Below are positions 35,695-44,572 of a DNA stretch of 64,000 bases, one piece after another. The stretch lies in NCBI GenBank assembly GCA_943372215.1, contig CALRXU020000017.1:1-64000 (forward strand), given 5' to 3'. This DNA comes from UBA6183 sp943372215 (GTDB taxonomy: Bacteria; Bacteroidota; Bacteroidia; UKL13-3). Below the pieces are notes generated by a model that saw only the letters and a program-made list of their open reading frames with translations, searched no databases and was not told where the DNA came from. The position numbers and the translations under genes were made by a program. Each line of letters begins with the position of its first letter. Positions within the stretch are counted from its first letter, which is position 1.

Positions 35695-36050
35695 AGCATA
35701 TTTTTTTATTGGTTATAAGGGCGTACTGGTTTATTGTTCCAATGCAATACCGTAGAAAATGCATTTTTAAAATTTCTTGTTCTCGTCATATATATCATCA
35801 GTTTAAAGATCATGGTTTAGCAAGCGGTTTAAAAGCCCTTTCTTTTAGATATAAATATTGTAGAAACAATTACAGAATATTTCTCAATCCAGTCCATGGT
35901 AAGCCAACAATGCTTATTGGTTATCATATTCTGTTAGAACAAGACGAAATATCAGAAAGACTATTATTATCCTTAAAGCAGAATTATAGTAATAGTGGAA
36001 ACAATACAGAGTGCAATTCAAAATTCTTACCTGAAAATAATACCATATGA
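35691..36050 (+). CDS. YidD-like protein
   Basis: Protein of 119 residues resembling YidD, a small membrane-associated factor for YidC-dependent insertion: IRAYWFIVPMQYRRKCIF then SCSRHIYHQF and the later KALSFRYKYCRNNY keep the spaced Arg/Cys pattern. The C-terminal ~40 residues are extra. It is not in the usual rpmH-rnpA-yidD-yidC context, so it is probably a second, divergent copy. ATGA overlaps on both sides tie it to its neighbours. Confidence 0.75.
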   Translation: MKHIFLLVIRAYWFIVPMQYRRKCIFKISCSRHIYHQFKDHGLASGLKALSFRYKYCRNNYRIFLNPVHGKPTMLIGYHILLEQDEISERLLLSLKQNYSNSGNNTECNSKFLPENNTI

Positions 36051-36520
36051 AAATCTATAACATTTTACAAGGCTTTAAATCATTTGAAGAGTCATACCAG
36101 CCAGTGGCTGATAAACATTTGAATCAGCACATCTTGCAAGAGACCATAAAACTGATTGAGGTAAATTGGTTCGGCAAATACATTACCCAATTGCTATTCT
36201 TGTTTTTTGAAATAGCCTCATATGGCTTGTCATTTTTATTCCTAATTATTGGTTTAGGCTTAAGCATGTGGTTTGGAAGTGAAGTAAATGAGTTAAAAGA
36301 GATTGTGGATTTCGTAAAAGATGAGGATTCATCTGTTGAAAAGGTAATCGGGCTGATGAATTTGGCTGTGGGTATAGTTTATTTTCTGGCGGTTTTACCT
36401 TGTTTTTTTATGTTTTGGATTGCAAGGTTGTGTTCTATTAACAGAAAACGGAGGGCTAAAATGATATTGGTTACCCAAAACCTAATTAAAGTGATGGCCA
36501 ATATTAAACAAGAAATATAG
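36047..36520 (+). CDS. Two-transmembrane protein, unknown
   Basis: Protein of 157 residues with two hydrophobic segments (~45-72 and ~107-128) separated by an acidic loop (VKDEDSSVEK) and a basic C-terminus. No motif is recognised. It overlaps the YidD-like gene by an ATGA, so it may be a substrate or partner of that protein. Confidence 0.65.
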   Translation: MKIYNILQGFKSFEESYQPVADKHLNQHILQETIKLIEVNWFGKYITQLLFLFFEIASYGLSFLFLIIGLGLSMWFGSEVNELKEIVDFVKDEDSSVEKVIGLMNLAVGIVYFLAVLPCFFMFWIARLCSINRKRRAKMILVTQNLIKVMANIKQEI

Positions 36521-36729
36521 TACAAGAATGGTGTTGTGCAACGAAAAATGCAGGTATAAAGCTGCTGGTTGGCTATTTTTGGTTAATTATAATAAAACCT
36601 CTTTTGTAATTAACTGACTTAAAGGGCTTTGGCTTCAATTTGTGGTCATTAATTCAAGTTAGCTCATGTGAACCGCGGATAAAATAGACCTGTAATAATG
36701 ACAAATCATACATTTTTGGTGCAAAAAAA

Positions 36730-36796
36730 GAGTATTTACCCTATGAAAAAAGAGTAGTTTCCCTATTGTTCAACTCAAATCTAACACAGAGGTTTG
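36730..36796 (+). promoter_or_regulatory. GRGTA tandem box 4 and -7, promoter of the tape-measure-like gene
   Basis: GAGTATTTACCC (36730) and GAGTAGTTTCCC (36752), period 22. GAGGTTTG (36789-36796) starts 37 bp after the second box and keeps A and TTTG of the -7 consensus. A leader of ~100 nt with a GGGGCT/AGCCCC pairing precedes the start codon at 36905. The rest of the 384-bp gap (36521-36904) holds no other feature. Confidence 0.75.
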
Positions 36797-36904
36797 TATT
36801 TTGGTTAAGCAGGGGCTGGTTTTAAAGTGTAATTTATTACTGGCTTTTAGTAACAGCTTCGGTAAAAGCCCCTTCTTAGCCAATTACATTCATAATTATT
36901 AGAA

Positions 36905-37447
36905 ATGGGTAGTTTAGTGGAACCAATGCGTAAAAACGATACAATCTTAATAGAGGGATGCGGATTGGTATTATTGTCTCCTTATTTGGTTAATTTGTTT
37001 AACGCCTGCGGGTTTTTAAATGAAAATAAGTTTAAAAATGAAGATGCCCGCATACGGGCTATTGCCGTATTGCATTACCTTATTTATGGTACTGAAAATC
37101 ATACCATACCAGAAGAACTGGTTGTGCCATACATGCTTTGTAATATGGAGTCTATAAATGATGAATTGAGTTTGCCCAGATTAAATCATAAGGAACGGTC
37201 GCTGGCTGATTCCATGCTTCAAGAGATTGGTGTTCGCTGCTCAAGGCTGAAAAATGCAACGGTAAAAGTAATTAGGGAAAATTTTATACAACGGTATGGC
37301 AAATTATCAATAGATAAACAAACCCTGAATATTGAAATTAAAAAACGGACTTATGACGTATTGCTTGAAGATTTACCTAATGAATCGAAGGGTTCTGATT
37401 TGCCATGGGTAAGTCGGGAGGTGATTTTGAATTGGGCACACTTCTAA
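36905..37447 (+). CDS. Contractile-injection-system tape-measure-like protein (short)
   Basis: Protein of 180 residues whose whole length resembles the conserved C-terminal region of CIS tape-measure proteins (CIS_TMP) found in extracellular CIS clusters: LIEGCGLVLLSPYLVNLF (~15-32), RAIAVLHYLIYGTE (~54-67), a paired LP...ERSLADSMLQEI, LKNATVKVIRENFIQRYGKL (~118-137) and a final LPWVSREVILNWA. Ordinary members are much longer and set tube length; this one lacks the long N-terminal part. It is transcribed alone, under GRGTA box 4, ending at a strong terminator. Identification is by eye from memory of the family. Confidence 0.78.
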   Translation: MGSLVEPMRKNDTILIEGCGLVLLSPYLVNLFNACGFLNENKFKNEDARIRAIAVLHYLIYGTENHTIPEELVVPYMLCNMESINDELSLPRLNHKERSLADSMLQEIGVRCSRLKNATVKVIRENFIQRYGKLSIDKQTLNIEIKKRTYDVLLEDLPNESKGSDLPWVSREVILNWAHF

Positions 37448-37596
37448 CCAGTGGCCTTCGGAGCGATTGATTTCTTCTTTTAAGAAACCAATAAATTTTG
37501 GGTTGCACTTCGTAGCAAAACATCAAAATGAAAGGTACGGATAGAATTTAACTTTATGTTTGGCGTGAACTATTAATTCATATTGGCATTGTTTGC

Positions 37597-37630
37597 AAAA
37601 GCCGCAGTTGATTCAACTGTGGCTTTTTTT
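37597..37630 (+). terminator. Rho-independent terminator after the tape-measure-like gene
   Basis: AAAAGCCGCAGTTG and CAACTGTGGCTTTT pair with one G-U, followed by a run of T residues. It isolates the gene at 36905 from the secreted protein gene downstream. Confidence 0.88.
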
Positions 37631-37686
37631 GTATCCCATTCTTTGAAATACCAAATAATACGGAGGTAAGGGTTGTTATTATTCCT

Positions 37687-37694
37687 CAGTTTTG
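37687..37694 (+). promoter_or_regulatory. -7 box of the secreted protein gene
   Basis: CAGTTTTG is one mismatch from TAnnTTTG. A start about 7 nt downstream fits translation from the ATG at 37714 and excludes the upstream ATG at 37696. Confidence 0.5.
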
Positions 37695-37713
37695 AATGAT
37701 AAAATTTAAAACG

Positions 37714-39120
37714 ATGAAAACAATTCTACTTACATTAACACTAATTGTGTCGGCTATTTTAGCAACTGCACAAAGTTCTTATCCCTACAAAAAATTGGAG
37801 GCAAGATTAAAAGCAGAGGAAAACAATTTTAAAGATGCATGGCTTCCTATTGAAACCTTAGGATTAAAATACTTTGATAATGAAAGCGCCAATCTTTTAA
37901 ATTTAGATAATCAATGCAATACTGAAAACGACTCTTTAAAAAGGGAGTTGAGGGAGCTTTTAATAAATAAAAAAACTGAGCTAGAGGAGAGCTTAAAAGG
38001 GTTAATTGCTAAAGTAGAATCAATCAGAGATGGAATGATTAAAGATAACCGTTTTAAAGACAGTGCATTTAAGGCACAGGTTAGGCAATTGTATCATTCA
38101 GAGGATTTATTTGAGTACACATTTACGCATGTAAGGTGGGTTGATTCGGTTTTGTTATTACAATATAAAGATAGCATTGATGCGTTAAAATCTATACAAT
38201 ATCAAATTGGAAATAACATTGCAGATTTGAAAAAGAATTCTGATTTCAGAAAAGCATACACCTTAGCTAAGAACTCTTTATCAGTGATTAATCAACGGCT
38301 GTATAAAATAGAGCAGTTTTTTGATACCCAAACAAAAAAAATCAACGACAACAGGTTGGTATTGTACAATGCAGTTGAAAAGGACACTAAACAAAGAAAC
38401 GAATTAAACGAAGTAAATACCGTGCCTGCTTTATTATCGGGTCTTTCTGAAATGAATATCATACCCACCATTAATGTATTTGCCCAGCGTATTGTAAAAA
38501 AGGAGGGAAAGGGAAAAGTATATGGTGCAAACCTTTTTTTGTCTAGTGAGCAGGGAGCAAAGGATTCGGCCACCGATGTAGATTTTAAGCGAAGTGCTGT
38601 GTACAATATATTACAACCGGAGGCCAGCAAATTTGGGTTTAGGATGAACTACCAAAGGTCATTTTTAATTTCAGATATCAATAAAACAGCAGAAAACAGG
38701 GTTGAGTTGTTGGGGAGTTTTAATTACCTGCTTAAAAGTCTGACATCAACCTCAACCGATTCAATAAACAGTTCAAAATCTACAGCAAAAAGCATCGGTT
38801 TAATACATGTTAAAGGTGGTGGCGAATGGTTTTTTACGGAGCATTTCAGCTGTTATGCAACCTTGAACTACATTCATATTATTCAAAATTCAGCAATTTA
38901 TCAGCAGTATTTTTTACTAAAAAAGGAAGAGTCGTTTTTTACCTTCATGAGCTTAGGGATAAATGCCAATTTATCATTTAGTGGCGACCAAAACAATATT
39001 AAGGTTGGTCTTGATTTTATTGTAAATAATGGCCAAATACGCAAGCTGAACGACAATAATGATTTGCTCATACCATCTCTGCGGTTTGTGTATACACCAA
39101 ATCTTGGTAAATCCTTTTAG
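37714..39120 (+). CDS. Exported protein with helical N-half and barrel-like C-half, unknown
   Basis: Protein of 468 residues with a signal peptide (~1-18, LATAQ). Residues ~20-240 are charged and helical, probably coiled coil (LKRELRELLINKKTELEES). From ~270 on, alternating strands ending in LIPSLRFVYTP look like an outer-membrane barrel. No family is recognised. It has its own promoter without a GRGTA box and lies between two box-driven genes. The domain layout loosely resembles the larger protein at 41194. Confidence 0.7.
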   Translation: MKTILLTLTLIVSAILATAQSSYPYKKLEARLKAEENNFKDAWLPIETLGLKYFDNESANLLNLDNQCNTENDSLKRELRELLINKKTELEESLKGLIAKVESIRDGMIKDNRFKDSAFKAQVRQLYHSEDLFEYTFTHVRWVDSVLLLQYKDSIDALKSIQYQIGNNIADLKKNSDFRKAYTLAKNSLSVINQRLYKIEQFFDTQTKKINDNRLVLYNAVEKDTKQRNELNEVNTVPALLSGLSEMNIIPTINVFAQRIVKKEGKGKVYGANLFLSSEQGAKDSATDVDFKRSAVYNILQPEASKFGFRMNYQRSFLISDINKTAENRVELLGSFNYLLKSLTSTSTDSINSSKSTAKSIGLIHVKGGGEWFFTEHFSCYATLNYIHIIQNSAIYQQYFLLKKEESFFTFMSLGINANLSFSGDQNNIKVGLDFIVNNGQIRKLNDNNDLLIPSLRFVYTPNLGKSF

Positions 39121-39140
39121 GTTATAAATGTGTATAAAAA

Positions 39141-39206
39141 GAGTATTTACCCTATGAAAAAAGAGTGTTTTCCCCATTGTTTTTTAATCTTAACAATTTC
39201 TTATTG
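39141..39206 (+). promoter_or_regulatory. GRGTA tandem box 5 and weak -7, promoter of the amine oxidase
   Basis: GAGTATTTACCC (39141) and GAGTGTTTTCCC (39163), period 22. The best -7 candidate, TCTTATTG (39199-39206), starts 36 bp after the second box and is weak. The leader contains ATCAGCA/TGCTGAT (39217-39235), a small perfect hairpin. Confidence 0.68.
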
Positions 39207-39276
39207 TAAACATAAAATCAGCAGTGAATGCTGATGCTTATAATGCAATATCACTAAACATTAATACTAAAAAACA

Positions 39277-40848
39277 ATGAACACACTTTGGAAAGAAATG
39301 CTGCCGGAGCTATTACCGGAGTTTAACATGGTTGGCAAAAAAATGATTTTTACTGAGCGAACCAAGACACTGATGCATATTATAGAAAAGGGGATTCCTA
39401 AAGCCAAAAAAGCCAAAGACGTGGTGATAGTTGGTGCGGGCATGTCGGGCATGGTGGCTGCATCATTACTGGCTGCGGCAGGTCATAGGGTAACCATTTA
39501 TGAAGGCAGCATGCGTGTTGGCGGGCGTATTAAAACGATACGAGAACCTTTTTTAGATGGGCAGTCTGGAGAGGCAGGGGCTATGAGACTGGTTACTTCT
39601 TACCAATTGGTTTTTAAATACCTAGAAAAATTCAAATTAAAAACCCACGTATTTGTTAACCATGATGTAAAAGGCAACGAGCTAATTTATGTAAATGGAG
39701 TAAAGATTACCCGCAATGAGTATGAAAAGAATCCGGATGCATTAAAATTTAAAACGGTTGGCAAGGAGCGGGGAAAAACGGCTGATGTACTTTGGGCTGA
39801 AGCCATTACCCCAATAACCGATATGCTTAAAAAAGATACTGTTGAGAATTGGGCCAAGGTTATTGAAAAATATGACCAATATTCAGTAAGAGGTTACCTC
39901 AAAGCCGAAACCAATTTTTCAGAAGGGGCTATAGAAATGATAGAAGTGATGTTGAATCTGGAGTCTCGCTCAAACTTGGGGTTGATACAACAAATTGTTG
40001 AAAGCATGGATCACAACCCAAGTGATGTGTATTATGGCATTACAGGTGGCATGGATTTATTGCCTGTCCGTTTTTACGAGTACATTACCAAAAACCTTGG
40101 GGTAAAGGTATATTTTAACCACATGCTTAAAAGCATTGACCGCGGAAAGAAAGGCGCAAAGACAAAACTCTATTTTGAAGGAAGTAAGCCACAAGCAGCC
40201 AATGGCCTTGTTGGTTATGGTGTCCCTGCCGAGCCATTAACCAACAAAGTCGCTACAGCTGATGAAGTAATCCTAACCATACCGTTTCCAGCTATGAGAA
40301 CCCTTCAAGTAAATCCACCTTTTTCACAGCAAAAAAGAAAAACCATTAGGGAACTCAATTACAATGGAGCCACAAAAGTATTTCTACAGTTTAGCGAACG
40401 CTTCTGGGAAACCGAGTATCAAATATATGGTGGTCAGGTAATTACTGATTTGGCCTCACGTTTTATTTACTTCCCAAGTACAGATTTTAATGGTAAAAAC
40501 GGGGGAATTGTTATTTCTAGCTACACATGGGCAAATGAGGCCAGTGGATGGGATGCACTTACGGATGAACTCCGTGTAGAGTATACCTTAAACGATGTGG
40601 CCAAGATTTTTGGAGAGCACATCCGCAAGTATTTTGTTGTTGGCACATCACAATCATGGGCTAATGATATTTATTCTACAGGCGAAGCAGCCATGCTGTC
40701 TCCAGGCCAATTTGAAGAGCTGGAGGGCTATGTACAAATGCCTGAAGGAAATATTCATTTTGCTGGCGATGCAACCTCGTTTAAGATTGCATGGATAGAG
40801 GGCGCAATTGAGGCGGGCATCCGCACCGCTTTAGAAATCAACAAGTAA
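39277..40848 (+). CDS. Flavin monoamine oxidase family protein
   Basis: FAD-dependent amine or amino-acid oxidase of 523 residues; such enzymes release an aldehyde or keto acid, ammonia and hydrogen peroxide. The dinucleotide-binding motif VVIVGAGMSGMVAASLL starts at ~49 (G53, G55, G58), followed by VGGRIKT; the C-terminal FAD contact is HFAGDATSFKIAWIEGAIE (~496-514). An ~45-residue helical extension precedes the FAD fold. No signal peptide. Transcribed alone under GRGTA box 5; substrate unknown. Confidence 0.9.
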   Translation: MNTLWKEMLPELLPEFNMVGKKMIFTERTKTLMHIIEKGIPKAKKAKDVVIVGAGMSGMVAASLLAAAGHRVTIYEGSMRVGGRIKTIREPFLDGQSGEAGAMRLVTSYQLVFKYLEKFKLKTHVFVNHDVKGNELIYVNGVKITRNEYEKNPDALKFKTVGKERGKTADVLWAEAITPITDMLKKDTVENWAKVIEKYDQYSVRGYLKAETNFSEGAIEMIEVMLNLESRSNLGLIQQIVESMDHNPSDVYYGITGGMDLLPVRFYEYITKNLGVKVYFNHMLKSIDRGKKGAKTKLYFEGSKPQAANGLVGYGVPAEPLTNKVATADEVILTIPFPAMRTLQVNPPFSQQKRKTIRELNYNGATKVFLQFSERFWETEYQIYGGQVITDLASRFIYFPSTDFNGKNGGIVISSYTWANEASGWDALTDELRVEYTLNDVAKIFGEHIRKYFVVGTSQSWANDIYSTGEAAMLSPGQFEELEGYVQMPEGNIHFAGDATSFKIAWIEGAIEAGIRTALEINK

Positions 40849-40961
40849 TAGGTGGTATTGAAGCCAAATTGTGGTACCTAATTTCAACACGGTTTCAGAT
40901 AATATCTTTATCTGTTTTTTGTAAGCAATAAACAAGTAATAAATTTTTTTGTGGAAAAAAA

Positions 40962-41029
40962 GAGTATTTACCCTATGAAAAAAGGGTATTTCTACTCTTT
41001 GTTTGGACCAATTTACTTGTTTAGGTTTG
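40962..41029 (+). promoter_or_regulatory. GRGTA tandem box 6 and -7 box, promoter of the 757-residue protein
   Basis: GAGTATTTACCC (40962) and GGGTATTTCTAC (40984), period 22. TAGGTTTG (41022-41029) starts 38 bp after the second box. A TTTG near 41002 could be the -33 element. Outside this promoter and the leader hairpin the 345-bp gap holds nothing else. Confidence 0.82.
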
Positions 41030-41093
41030 TATAAGCTGTAAAACACCAAATAAGGGGTTTCAGTTTTGGTAAAGAAAAAATAACCACCACGGG

Positions 41094-41126
41094 CATAGTC
41101 GGCAACTTAAATGTATGCCGGCTATG
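41094..41126 (+). other. Structured leader of the 757-residue protein gene
   Basis: CATAGTCGGCA (41094-41104) pairs with TGCCGGCTATG (41116-41126) with one G-U pair and an 11-nt loop, inside a ~160-nt leader. A second stem, AAGGAT/ATCCTT, sits just before the start codon and could affect ribosome access. Confidence 0.45.
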
Positions 41127-41193
41127 TAATTTTATAAGGGTACTCAATTTTAAATAAATAAAGGATGTTCTTTTATCCTTCCTTGTTAATTGT

Positions 41194-43467
41194 ATGAAAA
41201 AAGTAGGGTTATTAATCATTGGCTTGTGTTCCCATCTGTTGATGTTTGCACAAATTGCTTCGTTGTACGCAGGTTTAAGTGGTATTGTTGCAAAAAAGTC
41301 GGAAGTAGATGTAGAATTGCTCACGCAAATTATTGTAGATAAGCAGCAAGAAGTAAAAAAGGAGTTTGCTAGACGAACCATTCTGAATGAAGTTAATAAG
41401 GGCAGCTATGCTTTCAGCTCATTTGCCAACCAATCGTTTGATATTTTATTTAATACTACCAATAAAACTGCAGCATCCCGCAAGCTTATAGAGAGTTCTG
41501 CAAACCTGGCTTTATCATATGGATTTGCAGAATTTTACCTACAAGCATCAAGAAGGTTGTTAAAAAACAAAGATTTGGCAGATGTTTTTTTGGCAGCCGA
41601 TACCACTATAGTTTCCTTAAGTGAAAAACAAAAGTGGTTGCTATACCTCAGTGTTATTGATTCAACTACGAAACAAGTTGCCTGGGATGGAAAAAACCTA
41701 GCAAGCATTGCCCCAAAAACGATATTGAATGAATACCTTGAACTAAGCAGAGCTAAACATATAAGCAAAACTGAACAAATCAATAGAAAGGCCATTGATA
41801 GTTCATCCATTGATGGTCTTGTAGCCATGGTAAATGATTCAGTAATTTACAAACAAATACTTTCTGAATATCCTGAAATGTTAACTGTGGTTTACAGCCA
41901 GTACAATAAAATGATGCCTGGTTCTAACTCAAATATTTACATGTTGGATAAACTTAAACCCGATGATTCCAAAAGCCAGTACGCCTTAAATGTCCTTTTG
42001 ATTGACCTTTTTTTTGATGTGTTATTAAATACAGAACAAGTTGCTGGACTTGGGTTTTACACCTCCGAAAGCAGTGTTAATTACAGGCAATACCAATTAG
42101 GCAACAAGTATATTAATTATACCAATGCCAATCCAAATACTGCACTAACAGCAGCACTCAAAAAACTCTACGCCAGGGTTTTGGGTGAGGTACATTTGCT
42201 ATTTAAAACTTATACCCTCATCCACGATATCGCACAAAAGGAATTGTCTATTTCCCAAATGCTTAAATTGTATGCACCTTATCATAACGATACTTCATTT
42301 GACAAGGCCTGTAACGAGATATTGGGTTTACAAGCCAATCTTTCTAAGTTTAACACCACTGTAAAAGGCAGTTTTAGTTTAGATTCATTAATCCTTGAAA
42401 CCAACGAGTTGTTTACCAGAATAAAACAAATTTCGTTTGATATAACATCGTTAAAAAAGGATTCGAGCCAATTCATTGCTTCAGGGTATAAGAATGATGA
42501 TTTATTGTATTTTTCCAGAAAGGCTTACCCAACAATTACCAAACTTTCATTTGTATTAAATGGTGTAGATAAAAGCTATGTAAATTACTTGGATACTGTT
42601 TATCGGTATCTGTTGTATACCAATATAAATTACCTCAATAGCCAATTGATGAAGCAAAATTCTGCACTGGCGTATCAGAAAGTAAATGCTTTTAGTGATT
42701 TTGTGAGTTTGCTCACCAATTTAAATGATTTGGACAAGGCAAGTTCATACGAGGCCATTCTTAATATTATTCAAAATGCTGGTGCTATATATGGCAACCC
42801 TTCTCAGGTTAAAGCGATAAATTGTTTTGTGAACAATATTGAGAAGTACACCACCATAAATACCCAGAAAAATGAAATTTATGTTGATGTAGAGAGCATT
42901 ATTTTGGCGATTTATAACAGATATGCCAATCAGGAAAACCACAGGCTTGATTTCTATTTCTCATTGGGTTTAAATCAAAGTTTTTCGCTGGGCAGTGGAT
43001 TTAAAAATATTGCATTGGATACCTTAAATACGTTGGGTTTTGCTGCTGAAAAAATAGGCTTAAAGCTAAAACTTATAAATTTTAAAAACATCCGCTCTTA
43101 TGAACCTGGAGAAGAAGCTCCAATTATATTTTGTGTCAAGAAGAAAATTAAAGATGGAGAGGTTCGATCACGAGTGCCAATTGTCAGCGATATCCATGCC
43201 TTGTTATTTGGATCTGGGTTATTGTATAATATTGTTAACACCAAAACCAGCACACAATTTAGCAGCTACTTATTGGGGTTCGGTTTGGGGGTAAGTTTAT
43301 ATAATGGATTAGATGCCCATATTTGTGTCAATTATCCATTGGGCGTTGATGCGCCATTTAGGGAAGTGTTTCTTCCTAGCAATCAGTTTCAACTGTTTAC
43401 TTTCTCGTTTGATATTAAGTTAGGAGAGTATTTAGCTGCGCTTGCCAAGAAGAAAAGCAGCAAATAA
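41194..43467 (+). CDS. Large exported protein of unknown function
   Basis: Protein of 757 residues with a signal peptide (~1-20, LLMFAQ). Most of it (~20-590) is helical with no recognised repeat. From ~590 the strands FYFSLGLNQSFSLGSG, LLGFGLGVSLYNGLDAHICV and FTFSFDIKLGEYLAAL suggest a C-terminal outer-membrane barrel. No T9SS domain. Driven by GRGTA box 6 and therefore a member of the regulon; the barrel end hints at an outer-membrane role. Confidence 0.75.
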   Translation: MKKVGLLIIGLCSHLLMFAQIASLYAGLSGIVAKKSEVDVELLTQIIVDKQQEVKKEFARRTILNEVNKGSYAFSSFANQSFDILFNTTNKTAASRKLIESSANLALSYGFAEFYLQASRRLLKNKDLADVFLAADTTIVSLSEKQKWLLYLSVIDSTTKQVAWDGKNLASIAPKTILNEYLELSRAKHISKTEQINRKAIDSSSIDGLVAMVNDSVIYKQILSEYPEMLTVVYSQYNKMMPGSNSNIYMLDKLKPDDSKSQYALNVLLIDLFFDVLLNTEQVAGLGFYTSESSVNYRQYQLGNKYINYTNANPNTALTAALKKLYARVLGEVHLLFKTYTLIHDIAQKELSISQMLKLYAPYHNDTSFDKACNEILGLQANLSKFNTTVKGSFSLDSLILETNELFTRIKQISFDITSLKKDSSQFIASGYKNDDLLYFSRKAYPTITKLSFVLNGVDKSYVNYLDTVYRYLLYTNINYLNSQLMKQNSALAYQKVNAFSDFVSLLTNLNDLDKASSYEAILNIIQNAGAIYGNPSQVKAINCFVNNIEKYTTINTQKNEIYVDVESIILAIYNRYANQENHRLDFYFSLGLNQSFSLGSGFKNIALDTLNTLGFAAEKIGLKLKLINFKNIRSYEPGEEAPIIFCVKKKIKDGEVRSRVPIVSDIHALLFGSGLLYNIVNTKTSTQFSSYLLGFGLGVSLYNGLDAHICVNYPLGVDAPFREVFLPSNQFQLFTFSFDIKLGEYLAALAKKKSSK

Positions 43468-43509
43468 ACAATGACTTTACATGCTGACAAAAGTCAGCAA
43501 CCAGTAATT

Positions 43510-44442
43510 TTAGTAAGAGGAGTTGCGTTTAATTTTGGGGAGATAAGTGAGGTATTGCACCAATCTTGGCTCTTTGCCTTTATTTGGGGTAGCACTATGC
43601 GGTAATGCTTGATTCCAGATGATAAAATCGCCAGTGTTTCCAGGAACAGAAATAGGATGCAATGTGTTACGCGCATAGTCATGCGGGTCTGTTCCAGCAG
43701 GCAAATTGTTTAGCCAACAATCTATTTCCAAATGAAATCCTGGTACACATTGAAATGCGCCAGATTCGCTGGTAACATCATTCAGGTAAAGTAATCCCTG
43801 CAATTTGTAGGCAATAGGAAGAGATAAGCTCACATCCCAATGTAATGGACTTCCTTTAAATTGGGTAACATGATTATCAGGGGCATTAAAGCTTACTTTA
43901 TCAATGGTTTTATAGATTTCGGTTGTGCCATATAATTGTTCGTACGCCTTGCGTATTCTAGCTGAGTTTCGTATTTTCTGCAAGGCTTCATGTTGGGTAA
44001 AAACCACCATCATTCCTTTTTTAGCCGGATGGGGTTTGTACCAGCTCTCCTGATCATCAAGCGATGCCCCTAAAAAATTCCAAATGGCATCACTCGCTTG
44101 TTTACAATCAGCTTTACTCACTGCTCCTCTTAATACTATGTAACCATTTTCATCCCAAAAGTCCAACTCTTCCTCACTCAACACATCTTCGTTGTCGTCA
44201 TGGTCATAAAAAGTCTCATGAAGTTTAACATGTTGAATAATCCAATGCATAAATTCATCCTCATTGGGTCTGTTTAAATAAACAAACTGCATGGTTTCTT
44301 CCATCCCAATGCCTAAATCATAGAGTATAGAAATGCTATACTCCCAGGAAAAGCCTTTTGTCTCAAGACTATTTAACAGGTGTTTTCTAAACAAAAGCAG
44401 GTGTTGTTGCTGTTCTTGTGTAATGGTGTATTCAAGTTGCAT
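43510..44442 (-). CDS. Phytanoyl-CoA dioxygenase (PhyH) family protein
   Basis: Fe(II)/2-oxoglutarate dioxygenase-like protein of 310 residues from the ATG at 44442; the 16 residues added by a start at 44490 look like an out-of-place hydrophobic stretch. The metal triad is complete: H201 and D203 (PLHWDVS) and H282 (LPHSATP), with R293 for 2-oxoglutarate. A helical N-terminal domain (~1-95) is extra. It is on the minus strand next to box 7, which points the other way, so it is probably not controlled by that box. Confidence 0.87.
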   Translation of the reverse strand: MQLEYTITQEQQQHLLLFRKHLLNSLETKGFSWEYSISILYDLGIGMEETMQFVYLNRPNEDEFMHWIIQHVKLHETFYDHDDNEDVLSEEELDFWDENGYIVLRGAVSKADCKQASDAIWNFLGASLDDQESWYKPHPAKKGMMVVFTQHEALQKIRNSARIRKAYEQLYGTTEIYKTIDKVSFNAPDNHVTQFKGSPLHWDVSLSLPIAYKLQGLLYLNDVTSESGAFQCVPGFHLEIDCWLNNLPAGTDPHDYARNTLHPISVPGNTGDFIIWNQALPHSATPNKGKEPRLVQYLTYLPKIKRNSSY

Positions 44443-44500
44443 AGTAATTAATGGCAAAGTACAAATCAGGTAGCCCACAATCAACCCCAAAACGTAAAAA

Positions 44501-44567
44501 GAGTATTTACCCTATGAAAAAAGGGTATTTCTACTAAATATTTTTGGCTAAGTGGCTATCCTATTTG
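44501..44567 (+). promoter_or_regulatory. GRGTA tandem box 7 and -7 with no gene downstream
   Basis: GAGTATTTACCC (44501) and GGGTATTTCTAC (44523), period 22. CCTATTTG (44560-44567) starts 37 bp after the second box and keeps TTTG. Both repeats are as good as those of boxes 6 and 9, but no plus-strand protein gene follows. Confidence 0.72.
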
Positions 44568-44572
44568 GTTAC

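Noticed and set aside
40962..41000. GRGTA box as a rho-independent terminator (ACCCT/AGGGT and GAGTA/TACTC can pair)
   Set aside because: The pairing is imperfect and disappears in boxes 1, 2, 4 and 5, where the second unit is a plain direct repeat. The conserved spacing to downstream -7 boxes fits a promoter element.
43510..44490. Control of the 43510 dioxygenase by box 7
   Set aside because: The box points the other way, its -7 is on the plus strand, and the better start codon of the dioxygenase is at 44442, with the box about 60 bp upstream in reverse orientation.
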